Shown here: positions 62,849 to 64,000 of the stretch, piece after piece | Layout: the number at the start of each line of letters is the position of its first letter | Position numbering within the stretch: position 1 is the first letter of the stretch | Origin: Symbiodolus clandestinus | GTDB taxonomy: Bacteria; Pseudomonadota; Gammaproteobacteria; Enterobacterales; G038960095 | NCBI GenBank assembly: GCA_038960095.1 | Contig: CP152425.1 | Coordinates: 558,001-622,000, forward strand | Length of the DNA stretch: 64,000 bases | Direction: 5' to 3' | Made by a program: the position numbers and the translations under genes | The notes under the pieces: generated by a model | The model's input: only the letters and a program-made list of their open reading frames with translations | What the model was told of the DNA's origin: nothing | Database searches by the model: none

Positions 62849-63805
62849 TCACTCACGTGTCTCTAAGTAGTGCTCAGCATCTAAAGCAGCCTGACAACCA
62901 CTGCCCGCTGAAGTGATCGCTTGACGATACACACTATCTGTCACATCGCCGGCAGCAAATACCCCTGGAATACTGGTCTGCGTCGCATTACCCGCTAAAC
63001 CGGATTGCACCCAAATATAGCCCTTCTGCAATCGGAGCTGCTCAGCAAAAATTTGGGTATTAGGCGTATGCCCAATAGCGATGAAAACACCCGATACTGG
63101 CAGAGTTGTTAAACCGACCTGCTGAGTATGGCGTAATTGCACTGCTATCACTTTAGTTTCATCTCCAACAATATTCTCCACCACCTGCTGTAACTGTAAA
63201 ACGATTTTTCCTTGCTCTACCTTACGTAACAAGCGATCGACTAAAATCTTTTCTGCACGAAATTGCTCTCGACGGTGGATTAGATGTACGGTTTCGGCAA
63301 TATTAGAGAGGTAAAGCGCCTCTTCCACCGCCGTATTTCCACCTCCGACGACAGCAACCGTCTGATTCCGATAAAAGAAACCATCGCAAGTGGCACAAGC
63401 CGATACCCCGCGGCCCCGAAAAGTAGTTTCTGCCGGTAACCCTAAATAACGAGCGCTGGCACCGGTGGCAATAATCAGCGCATCGCAACTATAATGACCC
63501 CGTTCTCCCGTCAAATGAAAGGGAGATTGTTGCAGCGCTACCTGTTTTATATGATCGGTTATCACTTCGGTGGCAAATTGCTTAACATGCAGCAACATCC
63601 GCTCCATCAAGGCGGGCCCAGTTAATCCATGCGCATCCCCTGGCCAATTCTCTACTTCAATCGTCGTCATCAGTTGACCACCTGGCTCATGACCACTGAT
63701 CAATAAGGGCTGTAGGTTGGCACGAGCTGCATAGAGGGCTGCCGTGTAGCCGGCAGGACCCGATCCTAAAACAATCAATTTTCGGTGCTGAGGTTCGTTC
63801 TTCAA
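62849..63805 (-). CDS. trxB: Thioredoxin reductase
   Basis: TrxB reduces thioredoxin with NADPH and FAD. Landmarks: IVLGSGPAGYTAALYAARAN (FAD), the redox-active CATCDG in GVSACATCDGFFYRNQ, AVVGGGNTAVEEALYLSNIA (NADPH) and TSIPGVFAAGDVTDSVYRQA. The start is placed at TTG 63805 (LKNEPQHRKLIVLGSG), nine or so bases after AAGGAGAG; the frame is open to 63952 but that extension is unlike the family. 318 residues is normal. Confidence 0.95.
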   Translation of the reverse strand: MKNEPQHRKLIVLGSGPAGYTAALYAARANLQPLLISGHEPGGQLMTTIEVENWPGDAHGLTGPALMERMLLHVKQFATEVITDHIKQVALQQSPFHLTGERGHYSCDALIIATGASARYLGLPAETTFRGRGVSACATCDGFFYRNQTVAVVGGGNTAVEEALYLSNIAETVHLIHRREQFRAEKILVDRLLRKVEQGKIVLQLQQVVENIVGDETKVIAVQLRHTQQVGLTTLPVSGVFIAIGHTPNTQIFAEQLRLQKGYIWVQSGLAGNATQTSIPGVFAAGDVTDSVYRQAITSAGSGCQAALDAEHYLETRE

Positions 63806-63977
63806 CTTCTGTTCTCTCCTTATATCGACGGACAGAGAGATTGTAAAGAAACTCATACGATAAAAGAAGCTGATTGCTAATTGAATGACAACATACGAAT
63901 ACCCAAAATACTCTTTGAACCCTGATATAAACAATTGTATGATGACGGGCAAACCGTCTAGAACTGGGGGAGCCTAT

Positions 63978-64000
63978 ATGATGAAATTCTGGAAGCTGCT
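63978..64000 (+). CDS. Start of an unidentified gene (cut by window edge)
   Basis: ATGATGAAATTCTGGAAGCT follows a GGGGGAG site and runs off the window. Only MMKFWKL can be read. It is divergent from trxB. Too short to identify. Confidence 0.35.

Noticed and set aside
1..64000. tRNA or rRNA genes.
   Set aside because: I scanned intergenic regions for T-arm sequences and cloverleaf patterns and found none that could be supported.

Overview
This window looks like the chromosome of a host-associated gammaproteobacterium, most likely in or near the Enterobacterales. The evidence is a conserved housekeeping skeleton: ubiC/ubiE, nadC, ispH-dapB, carAB, ndk-rlmN-pilF, uvrA/ssb (divergent), psd-mscM, epmA, prc, and trxB-cydD-cydC in the E. 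coli order. Interleaved are insertion sequences, gene remnants, toxin-antitoxin pairs and surface or putative effector proteins, a pattern typical of facultative symbionts or recently host-restricted bacteria. I cannot name the species from sequence alone.

Layout. 0-1.7 kb: ubiE (cut by the window edge), a frameshifted ubiC, and nadC. 1.7-7.7 kb: an AT-rich block with two tandem intimin/invasin-type outer-membrane proteins. They share a nearly identical beta-barrel but have unrelated, non-Ig passengers; the second carries ten 32-33 residue repeats. 7.8-9.6 kb: ispH-dapB. 9.6-34.1 kb: a 24.6 kb accessory block separating dapB from carAB. It contains a NUDIX/oxidoreductase remnant, an IS3 remnant, a group II intron fragment, a P4-CI/C4-like antisense RNA region, a threonine-aldolase-like gene converging on a tightly coupled seven-gene operon (epimerase, glycosyltransferase, radical SAM/SPASM, WG-repeat/O-methyltransferase fusion, PhyH-type dioxygenase, ABC exporter, SHMT-like PLP enzyme), a complete ISKra4-type element with a passenger gene inserted in a decayed Sel1-repeat gene, four orphan proteins, an Rpn-type nuclease, a HigBA-like pair and a serine resolvase. 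34.2-38.6 kb: carA-carB. 38.6-44.4 kb: a second accessory block with a leucine-rich-repeat effector candidate, a duplicated carB 3' fragment split by an IS3-family element, a yoeB remnant and two orphan membrane-type proteins. 44.5-64 kb: mostly core genes, with a FitAB-type toxin-antitoxin pair between pilF and uvrA.

The most interesting candidates are: (1) the operon at 13.2-22.3 kb, which looks like an unassigned pathway for making and exporting a small molecule or glycoconjugate, with an SHMT-fold enzyme that could act as a threonine transaldolase; (2) the LRR protein at 39.1-40.3 kb, whose C-terminal tail packs PTAP, PPxY and NPF motifs, which in eukaryotic and viral proteins recruit ESCRT-I, NEDD4-type ligases and EH-domain proteins; (3) the paired inverse autotransporters with swapped passengers. 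Gene identities come from recognising family motifs by eye; no database search was run.
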